The notes: generated by a model not told the origin, from the letters alone. A DNA stretch of 64,000 bases from Athripsodes cinereus (GCA_947579605.1 OX388305.1:33865542-33929541); one strand, 5' to 3'; counted from the stretch's first letter, positions 11,406-24,087 are shown. Translations and numbers: made by a program.

Positions 11406-11630
11406 TATCAACGGCTGATGCCTTTTATAGTACATTAAAATCTTACAATATCATGGCGACCATGTAAAAATTGTATACAATTTTAGATATCTAACAATTA
11501 TAACCCAGTACAATGAGAGCCAAACACATTCAAAATGATCAGAATATCAGGCTGCAATAGAATCTATGACATAATAGAAGGAGAATATCAGAACTCACAT
11601 TCCAGGTATTAGAGTGATGTATGTAATTAC

Positions 11631-11797
11631 ATCAGGAGATGACTATTTTATTTCCGATGCTCTTTCCTAAGATCTACAATAATTTAATTAGGTAATAATA
11701 ATCGATGATTTTTCTATCAGGAGATGACTATTTTATTTTCGATGCTATTTCCTATGTTCTACAATAATTTAATTAATAATAATCGATGATTTTGCTA
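11631..11797. repeat. Two-copy tandem duplication, ~85-bp unit
   Basis: ATCAGGAGATGACTATTTTA begins at 11631 and again at 11716; the units share TACAATAATTTAATTA and AATCGATGATTTT with a few substitutions and a small indel. Confidence 0.85.
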
Positions 11798-12849
11798 ATG
11801 GTATCGATGATTGTACCTATATACTGCGAATAATAATACAACTTATACATTTTCTTATCATTGATCTGAACAAGGCGACGTTACTGGTGAAATGTTTACG
11901 ATTTATGAAAAAAACTTATAATAGGTACCCGCTAGTTATATTATAACCTATCATCGAATTGCTACATTATATTTTTATTAATAGGTATAGTTAAGAGGCT
12001 ATGTTGTAAATAATTATGAACTGTGCGATTTAAACTGTTTCTTTATAAATCACACCAATCATGGCGATGTGGTTTGTAATCGAAGCATCGAATCTAGAAA
12101 AATAATTAAATTAAAAATTAATTTCTATGGTTTACTAATTAACTATTCATTAGACACATCTCTGTTTACTTCCCAATCCACTTTTGATAAAGGATTCGTC
12201 CATACTGTAATGTCCAAACCAAACCGATATGATACGAAAATATAGACTGAAGTCATTCTTTGAATATAGCAGATATTAATAATATGAAGAAGATAGGTAT
12301 ATCTTACATACGATTTTAACTTAATTTTTAATAAACAAAACTCTTTTCTTAATTATTTATTTTACAATATACGTTTTTAGCCCATTTACAGTTCAATAAT
12401 ACAAAATACTGTATGTTGTTTTTCCATTATACTATGCAATTTGATCTGTCATAAAATTTCATTTATTGCATCTTGATATTCATAAAATAGGATATGCAGT
12501 AATCAAATCAAATCATAAATCACTCGATTGCGGGTGCATTGCCGTAAAATGAAATAAGAAGAATAATCAAATCAAATACTTTTTTTTACGCGGCAGCAGA
12601 ATTGCCATCCACACTTCTTAGCATTATACAACCAGATAAGTCTCCATATGATCAGTCATGGTCACACAAAAACTTAACAGTCTAATGCCGGGAAAAATTC
12701 ACCTATCCAGATATACAGGATATCAAAGTATTAGGCTCAGAACGCGGTTTCAAAATACCAGATAAAATAATATAATCCACCCTCCATCATGAACATTTTT
12801 ATTTATTAACTTATGACTTTAAACTTAACACATAAGACTAACAATAGAT
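11798..12849. other. AT-rich intergenic with short shared pieces
   Basis: AATCACTCGATTGCGGGTGCATTGCCG at about 12518-12545 (in parts) is similar to a stretch at about 18412-18440. ATTCACCTATCCAGATA at about 12698 recurs near 50666, suggesting a scattered unclassified repeat. No gene seen. Confidence 0.4.
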
Positions 12850-12965
12850 GGCGTCACCTTCCTTGGTAGTCCCGCGGACGGGATTTGAACCTGCAACCCA
12901 TTCTTTTCGGAGATGTGCTTCGTCCAATTAAACTTATAAGCCGCAATGAACAGCCTTACGTGTAG
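12850..12965 (-). repeat. tRNA-like SINE head (minus)
   Basis: On the minus strand the segment reads TTAATTGGACGAAGCACATC, then AATGGGTTGCAGGTTCAAATC and CCGTCCGCGGGACTACC. GGTTCAAATCC is a good B box, and the upstream half looks like a degraded tRNA anticodon arm. There is no intact acceptor stem, so this is not called a functional tRNA. Confidence 0.5.
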
Positions 12966-13604
12966 GTATTACTCTGGGATACCTTGTATAGGTATCGCAT
13001 GATGTATACATACTTTTAATTTCAGAAATAATGCTTATTGCATTAAGTTTGTCTACTGGTAACTGAACACTTCACTTGTGGGAGATAACGTTTATGGTAT
13101 AATAGATATCCTCCCTACTTAGATAGATACAAAAAAAAAACAGAAAATTTATACAATCTTAAACTTCTATTCACCATTTACATAGTATAATATGTATGTA
13201 TATTATAATATGAATTTGTAAAGTTTGGAGTGGATTGAATTTTTGCCAAAAAACGGTGTAAAATATGCGTTGCCACTGTTTATTGTGTCGTATGGAAATG
13301 GGTGCATATTGAGAGTTTATTGTTTGAACTCACCGCTTCGTAGTAGGGACCTACTACGTTAAACACAATACACAAAACCATATTGCAGTAGTTTCATTCT
13401 TAGTATACATGAGACGAAAGATTCATAGTATATACAGTACATAAGAAAATTTAATATTTTTAGAGCAATGTACCTACCTACTTATACTATAAGTATATTA
13501 TTTATCTACGCCATTATACGTAGGTACTCCTCGTTCCGTAAGTTTCATAGCTAACGGACTTATGTAAACAATGAATGTTATGTTATTTTCTTAATGCTAT
13601 AAAA
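12966..13604. other. Intergenic, nothing recognised
   Basis: AT-rich with scattered TAGGTACC-type words; no coding or repeat partner found. Confidence 0.4.
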
Positions 13605-14415
13605 TTACTAAATAGACTTAAAGATCAAAGATGGACAAAAAGGGTATTGTAGTGGAGATCTCGTGAAGATTAAAGGATTAGAGGAAGACCTCCAACACGT
13701 TGGTCAGACGACACTAGAAGAATCGCTGGTGACTGGTTGGAGAAAGCTCAGGGGCCCTATTCTCCAATCTCGATTGATAATTGTCACCTGTGAGATATGT
13801 CGATTAATTATCTCGCACGAAAGGTCGAATGGCGGTCTACGACCCTATTCTTGACGCCACTCGAAATTTAAACGGTCGACATTCGAGAAGCTACCGGCAA
13901 CGTCGCACTTTTTGTAAGTTTTTGTATGTGGTCATCGAAAAATGACATTTATTTATACACTTTTTCAAGAGATGGCGCTTTCGTGTGGGGAGACACGTGA
14001 CGTACAAGATGGCGCTTTTATATGAGGAGTCACAATCAATATCAAACTTTTCGTTATATTTTTATTTAAACTAAAAAACTTTATAAATCCGGCATCACTT
14101 TATTTTATTTTTATACCGTATGCAAAATGTAAACAACCATTGAGTGACTCACGGCGGTCATTTTTATCAATTTTTGACATGTCGATTGGTGTGACATTCA
14201 TCTCGATTGGTAAAACACCACTCGACAAATTCTCGCATGATTTTGTGTGACATTTGTCGTATACGACTTTCAAGAATAGGGTTTTGAAGGAATCGATCGA
14301 AAGTAATAAAATCTCGATTGCGACATCCATCAATCGAGGTTGGAGAATAGACCCCCAGGACAGAGATGCCAGTAGATATATTATGTGGCTTATGTTTAGA
14401 GGTGGACAGGAATAG
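13605..14415 (+). pseudogene. LINE reverse-transcriptase C-terminal relic interrupted by a MITE
   Basis: Left part (13605-13751) translates, across stops, as WTKRVL, then RGRPPTRWSDDTRRIAGDW-like residues and EKAQ, the 'GRPPxRWxDDI' motif near the end of many insect LINE ORFs. The right part (14356-14415) continues in register as DRDASRYIMWLM, then FRGGQE and a stop. Joining the parts at the duplicated CAG restores the expected KAQDRD order, so the 604-bp DNA between is an insertion. The frame also contains stops, so the copy was dead or died since. Confidence 0.75.
13752..14355. mobile_element. MITE with GGGNNCTATTCTCCAA ends and 3-bp target duplication
   Basis: The left end GGGCCCTATTCTCCAA and the right end (reverse complement GGGGTCTATTCTCCAA) are terminal inverted repeats, extending as ATCTCGATTG versus CCTCGATTG. 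CAG flanks both sides (13749-13751 and 14356-14358), as expected of a 3-bp target-site duplication. A 3-bp duplication fits PIF/Harbinger-type transposons, but the superfamily is an inference. No transposase is encoded; interior frames are chance. Confidence 0.75.
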
Positions 14416-15499
14416 CTGCATAAGTAAAGTAAGTAAGTATAAAAATTCTTTTGGATTGCTTGCTGTTATACCTCATCATTGAATTAAAGACGTCATTAGG
14501 TGTTTTCCAGATTATGTTGCAAAAATATAGACGTAAACATGCATAAAAAACTGCATAAATATTGTACCTAAATACAATACAAAAAGCTTATATAAAACTA
14601 CAATAAATAGCGTTCGTTCCTCTCAGCCTATTCCACAAAAGTATTGGTGAGTTGGGGTGATGATAATGATGACCGTCAACACGTATGAATTGGAAATAAG
14701 TATGAATGAAAACATTCTTCGAGTAAAATTCAAAATAGGTAGTGTCCCTCGATCGCTTCGAGTAACAAGCTCATCATAATTTATAATGTTAGGAAAATGT
14801 TATCATTAAGTTCTGGTAAGAAATGTTGAGATAGGAATTTGAGCCTTTCCGTAAGATGTGAATATGAGGTAAGTACTCGAAGGTGTATAAGATAATATTG
14901 TATGTAACATCCTAAGGTAGAGCAATAAAGCTTCGAGCCATTGTGTATACAGAGTGTCTACATACAAAGGGCTCTGATTATAAAATACAATATCAGCAAT
15001 ATATTCCATTATGTTGGGTAAATAGCCGACCGACACGATACAAACTTGTCATGTGCGCCACATAAGGTGTGCTAGTACTCGCCCACTCCACAATACAAGC
15101 ACGAACGCGCGCGCGACAACTCGTAAACTCTGCTCGACTCAATAGAGATGAATTTTATTCCGCCAAACAACAGAGAAGTGGTGTTGGTTTGTAGTACTAC
15201 GCACTATCTTACGTGTCTCATCTTATTAATAAAATAAATGGAACAACCTTCGAGGAGATATTTATACCTATTTCTGTATCATTTTTTACTTAGTATTCCT
15301 TTTGTTTCAACGACAATTACAGTCAATTGCAGAACTAATCGGAGAGTATGGAACAATAGCGACAAAAGCAAAATGATAATAAAAAACCCGCTGTTCATTA
15401 AATTTCATTGGAAGGTGATATTAGATTTATTGGTACCCACCTAATATCACGTAATTAAATTGGTTTATCTGACGAAATTTTTGAAAAAATAGATATATG
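14416..15499. other. Intergenic, no gene recognised
   Basis: A less AT-rich patch at about 15030-15215 contains a short CG-repeat (CGCGCGCG near 15108) and no long frame. Its function is unknown; it could be regulatory or an old element. Confidence 0.35.
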
Positions 15500-15640
15500 T
15501 AGCAGTGGCGGGACTAGGCTTTTCACATCGGGCATGCTTTGTACAAATATACTATTTTACTCGCAAACGAGTGGACGTCCTTGAGAATAATATAATATAG
15601 GTATATATATCGGAGACGGGACTAGGCTTTTCATGTTGGT
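15500..15640. repeat. Direct repeat pair around GGGACTAGGCTTTTCA
   Basis: GGCGGGACTAGGCTTTTCACAT at about 15508 and GACGGGACTAGGCTTTTCATGT at about 15615 are about 105 bp apart. The origin is unclear; possibly two overlapping copies of one repeat end. Confidence 0.55.
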
Positions 15641-18600
15641 CTTACATTCGTTATAATAATAAAAAAAAAAAGATATCCAGAATGGTTGACATACCCCTTT
15701 GCTGAATTTAAGATATTAAATGGTTTATATTCGATGTCTATTAAAAGACACTTAAAAACTTTAGTGGGAGATCTATTGTTTGCCAAAGACTTCATGGGTC
15801 CTTAATATAAATAAATAAAATACAAGAAGTCTGCGATACAAATAAATACTATTTTTTAGTATGTAAGTAACTTTAAAGTTAAATGTCGTAATTTCTATAC
15901 AATTTATTTTGTCTCGCGCATCCATCATAATATTAATCAATCCTTTATGAAGAACGTTTCAAATCTAAAAACTATTAGCGGTTGCACATAGTATCTACCT
16001 TCAAATTATTTTTAACTGCCTAGTACGTTACGCACGACTCACACAATCATCACACAACCAATACAAATAAAAACATACTCATATAGGTACATTATGCACC
16101 CAAACGTTCTTCGTGCAAGCTTGCTTATTTTGTCCTTAAGATTGCACACATACAACCAAACATACCCAATAATACACATGTATGGCGCGTCATTGCCTAC
16201 TACGTATTCACACTAAAATTTAAGTGTGTGTTAGTGAGACAGAGGCTACGTATAAAGCAATAACTTACTATTCCATTAATTTAGCTATCACGGTAAATTA
16301 TTGGATTTTATTAAAAAAAGTCAATATAACGTATCGATTTTACACGCACTTCAATACAAATAGTACGCGCTTTTGATAAAAACTCTAAAACTTACAAAAA
16401 TTGTATATTTGCTGCGTATATTTTTGTAAATCATTCTCTTTGCAACGAAATGTTTGGCGGCAAATTCAAACTAGTTTTTGATGATTTCAATATTTTCTTC
16501 ATAGATTCTATGGGCATGCTGTGCTTTTTTGCATGTATGGCAGGCACGCGACTGATATGTAGGTATATTTAGACCAATAACAAAGTCAGCCAGATCAATC
16601 ACATAATAAGACGTAGGTACTGAGTATTTAGTATTAGACACACAGATTTCTTACATAATAGTCTGATGACATAAGAAGACTAACTGATGACTAATTATTG
16701 TAAAAAGTCTAGTAAAGAGATGATTGGAAACATATTATGGAAGTAGAGCTTACTTAACAATTGAATAAAACGAATCACTTCACTAGAATTTGTACCATTT
16801 CAAGTAGGATTATTCACGATACTTCCAACTTTACATTAAAAAGATAATAGCCGCTACTATATCTACTTATTATGTAATTCGTAAAACGTAAAGAAATGTT
16901 CAACAACAATGATACACGTGTAAAACTAAGGCAAATTCAATAGTCTAGAACGGATTTTGCATACAATAATAGGTATAATATATAAATTTTATTTAACTGT
17001 TCACACATTAAGTTCAAGTATTGGCTACATGAATTCCTTTTTTTATATAAATGACCTAGAAGTACCTACTGCAAAAATTTGAATATTTAATATAGTCATG
17101 CGTACAGCAACTATGACATTATAAGTGATTTTTATAAAAAGTAGTTATTTATGGAAAAAATTATCCTTGCTGAATTATATATTATTGTTATTCGTCAATT
17201 TTGTTCATAACTGTGTTTTGAATGAGATTTTTTTTGTATATATTTTTTTATGTATATGTAAAAGGATAACGCCATCGTTATGAAAATACTTGAAAATAAA
17301 TAAATGTAATTAATGATAATTAATGCTCTTTCATAAATTTCTGTTCCTTTTAAAATTCAAATTAATTTAATTCTTCAAGTAGGCTAAACTATTCACAGTT
17401 CATCTCAATTATGTACAACAACTACAAGTTTTGCCACCTCACTTTGTTTCAATCTGATAATAGTGAGAAAAAGAAAAATAATTTAGTGATAAATATAGCA
17501 AATACAAAACTTTGTATAAGCACAAAAAAATTACAAAACAAATTAATCAATTATTGCCAGAAATGCTTTGAAATGAAGGAGTTTTGAATGTAGGTAGGTA
17601 CACTTGATTTAGTTTCTACACAAAATCGACGGAATTCTTAACCCGATACAAAAACTTTTTATATGATATAGTGATTCGCGTGAATTCGTCGACGTTTTGT
17701 TGATTTTTTAAGCACAAAATAAATTATTTATATTTTTCTTACATATCACAACAGCGACTTTGTGTACTTCACTATTTTATGTAAGTACTATTTAGTGTTT
17801 GCCACAACGCGATTTTTTTTTAAGTGGATGGGAGGTTTGATAAGAAATACTCGATGATTCGTAAAAACATAACCTCACTTTTCGCCCGTCGAAGAAGTTG
17901 TGCGAAAAATAAAAAATAAATTGTCGAAGAGCTTGGTGACTGAGTGAAATAATTATTATAGTATCTTACTAAGTAGGTAGGTACGTGTAAAAAATGGAAT
18001 TCCATATAGCTAAAGTGACACTTACCAATTTGGTTCCTTGCAGCACTAGAATATTATTTTTCACGGTTTGTTTTCACTCCACTATTTATCACACTCTGAA
18101 ATTAAATTGAGGGAATTTTTCCAGATTAGGTGAATGTATCTATAAGTCAATTATTTTGTATTATTTTTATGTGAGATGCAATATTTTACCTGGAGAATTA
18201 GAATCCGGTGTTTGAATGGTTTTTAAGCACAAAATGAATTATTTGCATTTTTTGTGTTTGACGTGTCACAAGTAGGTACCTACTAAAAATTTTAGATTAA
18301 TTTGAAGGTTGGCTTAGAGTTAGTCTGATGTTACTTTATGCAAAAGCACATTCACTGACAATCATCACATTATCATATAATTTCTTGGATGAAAAACTTT
18401 ACTTTATCACAAATCACTCGAATCGGGTGGATTGCCGAAACCGATTAATTAAGAACTAGGTTTATTATATATATACGCGAACATAGGAAGTTTATAAATT
18501 TAATTTTGATGTCTTCACCTTATCTGGACTTTTACCGGGATAAGCTTTGTAGGGGTTTTTTTTAGAATCTTGATCACACTGTTGATTTTATTTTACAAAG

Positions 18601-19184
18601 ATTGAAATGCACTTTCAATATTTAGTATATGGCTGTATAGAATGGCTGTGTAATAAATATTGCACAACTAATTGTTATAGTAATATTACACAAAAATAAA
18701 CGAATCAAACAAAAATTGACACTGGTAAATTTTACTTAACCTTATAGAATTTTTTACCAAAGATAACTTTAAACTTTTATAACCACAAAATTCTTTCAAC
18801 TGTTTTTTTACATAATTTACTCGATTACTTCCGCGTTGCTAAAAAATGAACCTTTTTTGTTTGTGAAAACTGAGTGACGGAAGTTATCGAAACAGGATAT
18901 GGGCACAGCGGAAGAGTATCAAGTTAGCTACTTTCAAATATTTTTGAAATAAAGTGTAGGTTATAATTTAAATAAATATGATGATATATAAATATTCCAC
19001 AATCTAAACACGAAATAAAATACAATAAAAATGTCTACCATATCATTTCATTTAAAATGTTCCGTAGTCTGATTGATACTAAAATATCCAAAATCAATTA
19101 GGAAGTTCCAATTTTTTTATCAATTTAATTCATTCCGTAGCGGAATTTTCAAAAAATGGAGTAACCAGCGGACTTTTTGTATCT
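15641..19184. other. 3.5 kb AT-rich DNA without recognisable genes
   Basis: No RT fragment or SINE was identified. A weak possible LINE end lies at about 15725-15810 (SIKRHLKTLVG-like, then a stop and AATAAATAAA). Two diverged copies of a segment starting TTTTTAAGCACAAAAT.AATTAT lie at about 17708 and 18222, a possible unclassified repeat. The remainder is unexplained. Confidence 0.4.
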
Positions 19185-19275
19185 AATAAACATGCAAATC
19201 GCTCTCTCCGTGTCAATAAAAGTTAAAACATTTTAGATGGGTGGTATACCTCATATCTGAACTGAATATGCTGAA
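19185..19275 (-). repeat. TAG-tailed repeat (family F), minus fragment
   Basis: AATAAACATGCAAATCGC followed by TCTCTCCGTG and, after a gap, GATGGGTGGTATACCTCAT match the minus copy at 37628-37845. It sits head-to-head with the plus copy that follows. Confidence 0.55.
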
Positions 19276-19339
19276 TTTCTTAAATGTGATATTTTGACAT
19301 TCAAAAACTGTCCATATTCACATTTTGATGAAAAGCAAT

Positions 19340-19541
19340 TTGTTAAATGCAGGTGTTCGAAAAAATTAATACCTACATTTTACATTTTAAATTCTGCGAT
19401 GAGGCTTGCCACCCATTCTGAATGTCTTAACTTTATATTGGCACGGAACGCACCACCTGTATGTTTATTAAATGCAGCTGGTCTGTGGCTACCCCACTTG
19501 TGGGATATGCCGTGATGGTATAGTAGTAGTAGTAGTAATTT
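19340..19541 (+). repeat. TAG-tailed repeat (family F), plus copy
   Basis: Contains AGGTGTTCGAAAAAATTAA, AATTCTGCGATGAGGCTTGC, CACCCATTCTGAATGTCTTA, CAGCTGGTCTGTGGCTACC, CCACTTGTGGGATATGCCG, then TGATGGTATAGTAGTAGTAG. The same order occurs at 47005-47205. The TAG microsatellite end, variable 5' truncation and the target duplication at 48541 identify it as a retroposon (SINE or LINE 3' end). Confidence 0.8.
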
Positions 19542-20039
19542 GTAAATAAAACAAATAATAAATAAGTATAAAAATAATTTATAATTTACATACGTGGGTG
19601 AAAAAATATTGAAAATAAAATGTAGGTACAAAATAACAATACAGTATTATGCTAATGAAGTGAGACATCTTGTCGACAAGGTTCCGACCTGTCTTATCCT
19701 AAACGGATCATAAAGTAATGATTAGCCTCGGGGAGTATTTGCTTCTTTATAATCATACATAACTTAATACCTAATAGACATTAATTTAACAACGCACTTC
19801 ATAACTCCAAAATATAATGAGAGGTAGGTACCTACCCGCAAACATAACAATGTTCACATATTGTTATTTTTCATTTAATATTTTGCATGTTGTTATATTA
19901 TAAAATATAATGTTACAAGCATCATGTGGATAGGGTTACCAAATTATTGCATTAACAAGCTAATTAAATTTATTGCAGAGAATGATAGATACTTTTTTAG
20001 TATATTAATTATAGAGCCTGTAAGTAAACTTCTATGAGA
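19542..20039. other. AT-rich spacer, nothing recognised
   Basis: Simple AT-rich DNA including a palindromic GAGGTAGGTACCTACC at about 19822. Confidence 0.4.
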
Positions 20040-20220
20040 GGGCTTTTGATGTAGTTGAGCCGCTTACTTGGAATCGCCTACCGATGCCATTGAGAGACAA
20101 TCAGACTGTCACCAGCTTCAGAAGCAAATTGAAAATTGCACTCTTCACCGGCGTCCTTGAGACGGTCTAGGGGTTGTTAAACGGCGTCAAAACAAAATCA
20201 TCCAGAATCATCGTCATCAT
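20040..20220 (+). pseudogene. LINE C-terminus (family J), 3' end
   Basis: Reads AFDVVEPLTWNRLPMPLRDN, then QTVTSFRSKLKIALFTG and VLETV with a stop (TAG at about 20168). This is the 'AFxVxxPxxWNxLPxxLRxxxxVxxFRSKLKxxLF' tail common to L2/CR1/jockey-like elements. After the stop GGCGTCAAAACAAAATCATC leads into CATCGTCATCAT. The minus copy at 36555-36945 is of the same family. The 5' part is missing. Confidence 0.8.
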
Positions 20221-20481
20221 ACATCGTGTTTTTCATGCATAAAATTTGTAGCAGGTATTGCTTTTCTACAAAAAATGCATATACACATCTAAAAGTCTTT
20301 GCATAAGATGTTATGCCTGAGTAAGTTATTATGTCTACGTTATTCGTGAAAAATTTTAATCTGCTCGTCTGTTCTTAGTCTATTTCACTTCGGATCGAGT
20401 CCTTTCTTTCAGACAAGTATATTCTCTTTGTCATTCTTACCTCGTTCAGTCATTCAACATGTCCAAACTACCGTAGTTTAT

Positions 20482-20885
20482 TCACGCGCATTCTGTCCAC
20501 AACATTTCTTGCATCCGCTCATTCTTCACTCTATCACGCAGCGTTTTACCAACCATTCTTCTTAACGACCGCATCTCTACTGCATATTTTATTCCACTTT
20601 CGTCCTTCTTCAGCCACGTTCGTGTCTCGCTTGCATACGTGAGTGATGGTACCAGAATGGTATTGTGCACTAGCATTTTAGCCATGTTCGACACATTGAC
20701 ATTGCTGACAATGGGTTGAAGTGCACCTTTTACTCTAGCACCGGTCACTTTCCTTCTTTCAATGTCCCTATCGCATCTTCCATCCCTCGCAAACATACCC
20801 ACTTACCAAATCGGGTTCATTGATCTTATTATCCTTCTCCATTACTCCCATCCATGTTTGCAGAGGTCTGCTTTGTGAAGATTTT
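20482..20885 (-). pseudogene. LINE C-terminus (family K), minus
   Basis: A 106-codon frame reads DGRCDRDIERRKVTGARVKG, then ALQPIVSNVNVSNMAKML, LVPSLTYASETRTWLKKDES and KYAVEMRSLRRMVGKTLRDR. This is the post-RT segment 'YLGS..T.DG..D.EIERRI..G....AL...........KL.IH..VL.P.LLYGSETW' of insect LINEs. Upstream (20803-20885) similarity continues with a frame change. A second, shorter copy lies at 21925-22085. It lacks the RT domain and is non-functional. Confidence 0.8.
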
Positions 20886-21924
20886 CAATATCTTTTATTA
20901 TTTTTCTTATATCTTTTGAAAAAAAATTTTAGAATATTTTATTATATAAGTAAATAATTTACCTAGTTGTTTTTAAAATAAATAGTCCTAGGTATATACC
21001 CTCTTGAGTTGGTGTCTGTGAATAGAAAGTGGCGCAAATAATATTGAACTTACGGGAATAAATAATTAGGTAATTATTGATTAATGTGTTGCAAGTCGAA
21101 GTGATATATGTTTGTGGTAATGTATGTAAATTAATGTTTTCATTAGGTAGGTACGCGTAAGGTAGAGAGTTATTAACGATTATATTTGACATCCCTGTAG
21201 CCGACAGGGGCCGTCATTAGGGGCGGGCCCCGCCGTCAGCGGCACGCGACCTCCCGAACTCACCGCGGGAGATGAATTTACTCATAATATTTATTATTAT
21301 TTTTATTGTGAAAGCTGCTTTTGTTAAGTGATTGCTCTCTTGAAAATATCGTGTCGTTTGTCGAGCCAGCGGGGCGCTGACTCTCGTCTTTGTTAGGGTC
21401 CTATACCAATCTGACAAATTACCACTACTTACAACACACATTACCTACGACAATGTTATTAATAATTTTATTAAAACTACTTCCATAACACATCGTGTAT
21501 AATAATAATAATAACATATTATCAATAATGAAGACATATGTTATTGTTATTATTAATTTTAATAAAAAAAACACCACTACACAACAACATGTGGGTTATG
21601 CTTCAAATTTGCATACAGATATGAGATAACACATCTTAGGCTGGATTCATAATAATTATTATATGTAGGTAGGTGCCAATATACCAAATATATATTTTAG
21701 GGTTAAAATATTATGCATTATTATTGAAAGGGAAATCATGATGGTTGATCTCTATGCACATTAGAGTTAATTGTGAAGATGTAGAAGGGTTATTTTTTTT
21801 AATTATATTTACATATAATATTATATTTCTTGACCTCATTTCAAGTATGCGTACACTGTACAGGAGTAGTTGTAAATATAAAAAAAAATGACGTGATCAA
21901 GTGAAGAATGACCAAATGCGTATA
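20886..21924. other. Spacer with an isolated GC-rich block
   Basis: A GC-rich stretch at about 21196-21272 (GGGGCCGTCATTAGGGGCG, GGCCCCGCCGTCAGCGGC and a CGCGACC/CCGCGGG region) stands out in otherwise AT-rich DNA, with a second GC-rich patch (GCCAGCGGGGCGCTGACTC) near 21366. No motif identifies it; it could be a transposon end or promoter-like DNA. Confidence 0.4.
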
Positions 21925-22085
21925 TTTTCATCCTTCACTCTTATCACACAGCCGTTTACCAACCATTCTTTTCAGCGATCGCATCTCCACGGCATTTATT
22001 CCACTTTCGTCCTTCTTCAACCACGTTCATGTCTCGCTTGCATAGTACGTAAGTGATGGTACCAGAATGATACTGTGCACATGTA
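21925..22085 (-). pseudogene. LINE C-terminus (family K), second minus copy
   Basis: Aligned with 20505-20675: CATCCTTCACTCTTATCACA, GTTTACCAACCATTCTTTTC, CATTTATTCCACTTTCGTCC and GTGATGGTACCAGAATGATA are near-identical segments with substitutions and small indels. It is decayed and truncated on both sides. Confidence 0.75.
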
Positions 22086-23744
22086 AAGTGTGGTTTCGTA
22101 TATATGTGTATTACGTATACATAAATTTCAGCGCAAATATTTTTTATGTTACCAGTGCATAAAAATAGACACCGTAGAGTCTTCGGGAAAACATAGATCT
22201 TCGACTCTTTTCTGGAAGTTTTCGAGTGATTTGTAAAAGGCGCTTGTTAAAAACATCTCACGTATTAAACAATGGGGAACTTTCACAAAAAAAAGTTTTT
22301 CAGCCCAAAAAATAGTACAGAAAATTAGAAAAGTTATGGTGCTTTTTATATTTTTAAATGTGCATTGTTAAGGCTTTTATCACCATTTGAAAAAGCAATT
22401 TTCGCACTTCGCCGCAAAAAGATCCACTTGTAGCGGATCAGTATTTGATAGCGACGTCACACCGGACTAATTCAATAACAGAAAATATGGATTTTTTTAA
22501 ATGAAAATAATGAATGAAAAGTTTTATTTTATCGTTTCTTATTAGGATATTCGTGATCAACGTATATATATTAATTTAAATCGATAACATTTATTCATAT
22601 TCCCCACATACATATGCATGTTCCCCATTAACATCTGCAACTCAGCAAACCTGAATTTGTTATTTTTTTATTGAGAGAAAACTTTGCACATATTTATTCC
22701 GCTGGTTACTCTATTTTTAGGATATGCAGTGATTGTATAGTAGCATATAGGAATGCCTGTGCATAGCACTTTAAGTCATAAAAAATATGAATCACTCAAT
22801 ATTATTTTGTCAACACTATTAGGTATAAAACGTTTTAAGAAACAGCCTACACAGTCAAAACATTTTTGGTTGATAATTTTATCACTTAATAAATAAATGT
22901 AAATAATATACCTACACATTTCATAAAATATGGTATTTTTGCCTAATTAAATTCTGATACATAAAAAATATAAATATCCTTCGATGTCAGTAAATTTGTT
23001 ACAAACAAACAAAAATAATATTATTCGAAATATCCTCATTAAAATAAAATTCAAAGCATGAATAATAATATTACTGTGTGTAGGTACAATATACTGAAGG
23101 CAAAATAAAATATGAACCATTATATTTTAACACGGGTTGGATGTAGGTAATAATATAATAATAATAATAATTATATAAGGATAATATAATAAAGGATCAT
23201 AAGAATATTATCAAATATGTTTGTTTTAAAACAATAAACGAATTATACAGGTATCATACCATAAATAACATCCTTTAAAAACGTCAATTTATATCGTTAT
23301 AAAAAACCGTGATGGCTCATATAATAATATGACAAAAATAATATGTATAATATAAATTAAAATAAAACAAAAATGTCCACACGTTTTAGGTAAAATCAAA
23401 CGCCTTTTTTTGGTAGGCAGACCCTCCCTGTACAAATCGTAGCTGTTATAAATATAATAGTCGAGATTATATGTATATACAGGATGTATAAATTGACCAA
23501 TTTATATTATTTTTCAGTCATTTTAGTGTGGCGGGTATAAACAAAACATAAAAAGAGACTATCCAAAAAACATATTTAGGACGGACATAAATCGAGGAGA
23601 TGTCATTAATCCATACGCGACGCAGGGTTGCCAGGTGAAAATATATTATAAAAATATGATAAATAAAATATTTTATCATTTATTATATCAAACTTCAATA
23701 TGTAAAGCAGCCAAAAAAAATAGTATACTATATAATATACCCTC
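22086..23744. other. Intergenic, no gene recognised
   Basis: A mixed-composition segment at about 22130-22480 has no partner in the window. The rest is AT/TAA-rich simple sequence. Confidence 0.4.
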
Positions 23745-23965
23745 ACGCCGTGTCTCAGTTGGGGTAGGCAGAGAGAACGGAACTCCATATAGATCTATCC
23801 TTACATACTTTTTTCGCTTACTCTACATTCGTCCAGTTCCTCATACGTGCACGCCGATTTCTCTTACTCAACACGTCGTCGTCCTTGAGAATTTGATCCA
23901 CGTGATCAAGCTACGTGGTTTTTGGACGTCCGCGCTTCCTCGCACCCCCGCCAAGAAGTTAGATG
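23745..23965 (-). repeat. Repeat family G, longest copy
   Basis: Starts ACCCTCACGCCGTGTCTCAG then TTGGGGTAGGCAGAGAGAACG. The same head is at 46370 (CTAACGCCATGTCCCAAGTG, GGGTACGCAGACAGAACGGA) and a short one at 61797. Its preceding ATACTATATAATATA and ATACTATACTC context suggests a TATAG-type tail on the minus strand, so it is read as a LINE 3' end lying minus. Confidence 0.6.
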
Positions 23966-24087
23966 TATTTATTTATTTATTTACTTGACAGTATTTAAAC
24001 ATGGGTGACATGTTTTAAAAACCACTTAACTGGGCATGAGCCCGTACCAAAGCAGACCGAATCAGTTTTTAACTAGGTACCTCTCGT

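Noticed and set aside
12850..12965. Functional tRNA on minus strand
   Set aside because: Good B box but cloverleaf arms do not close.
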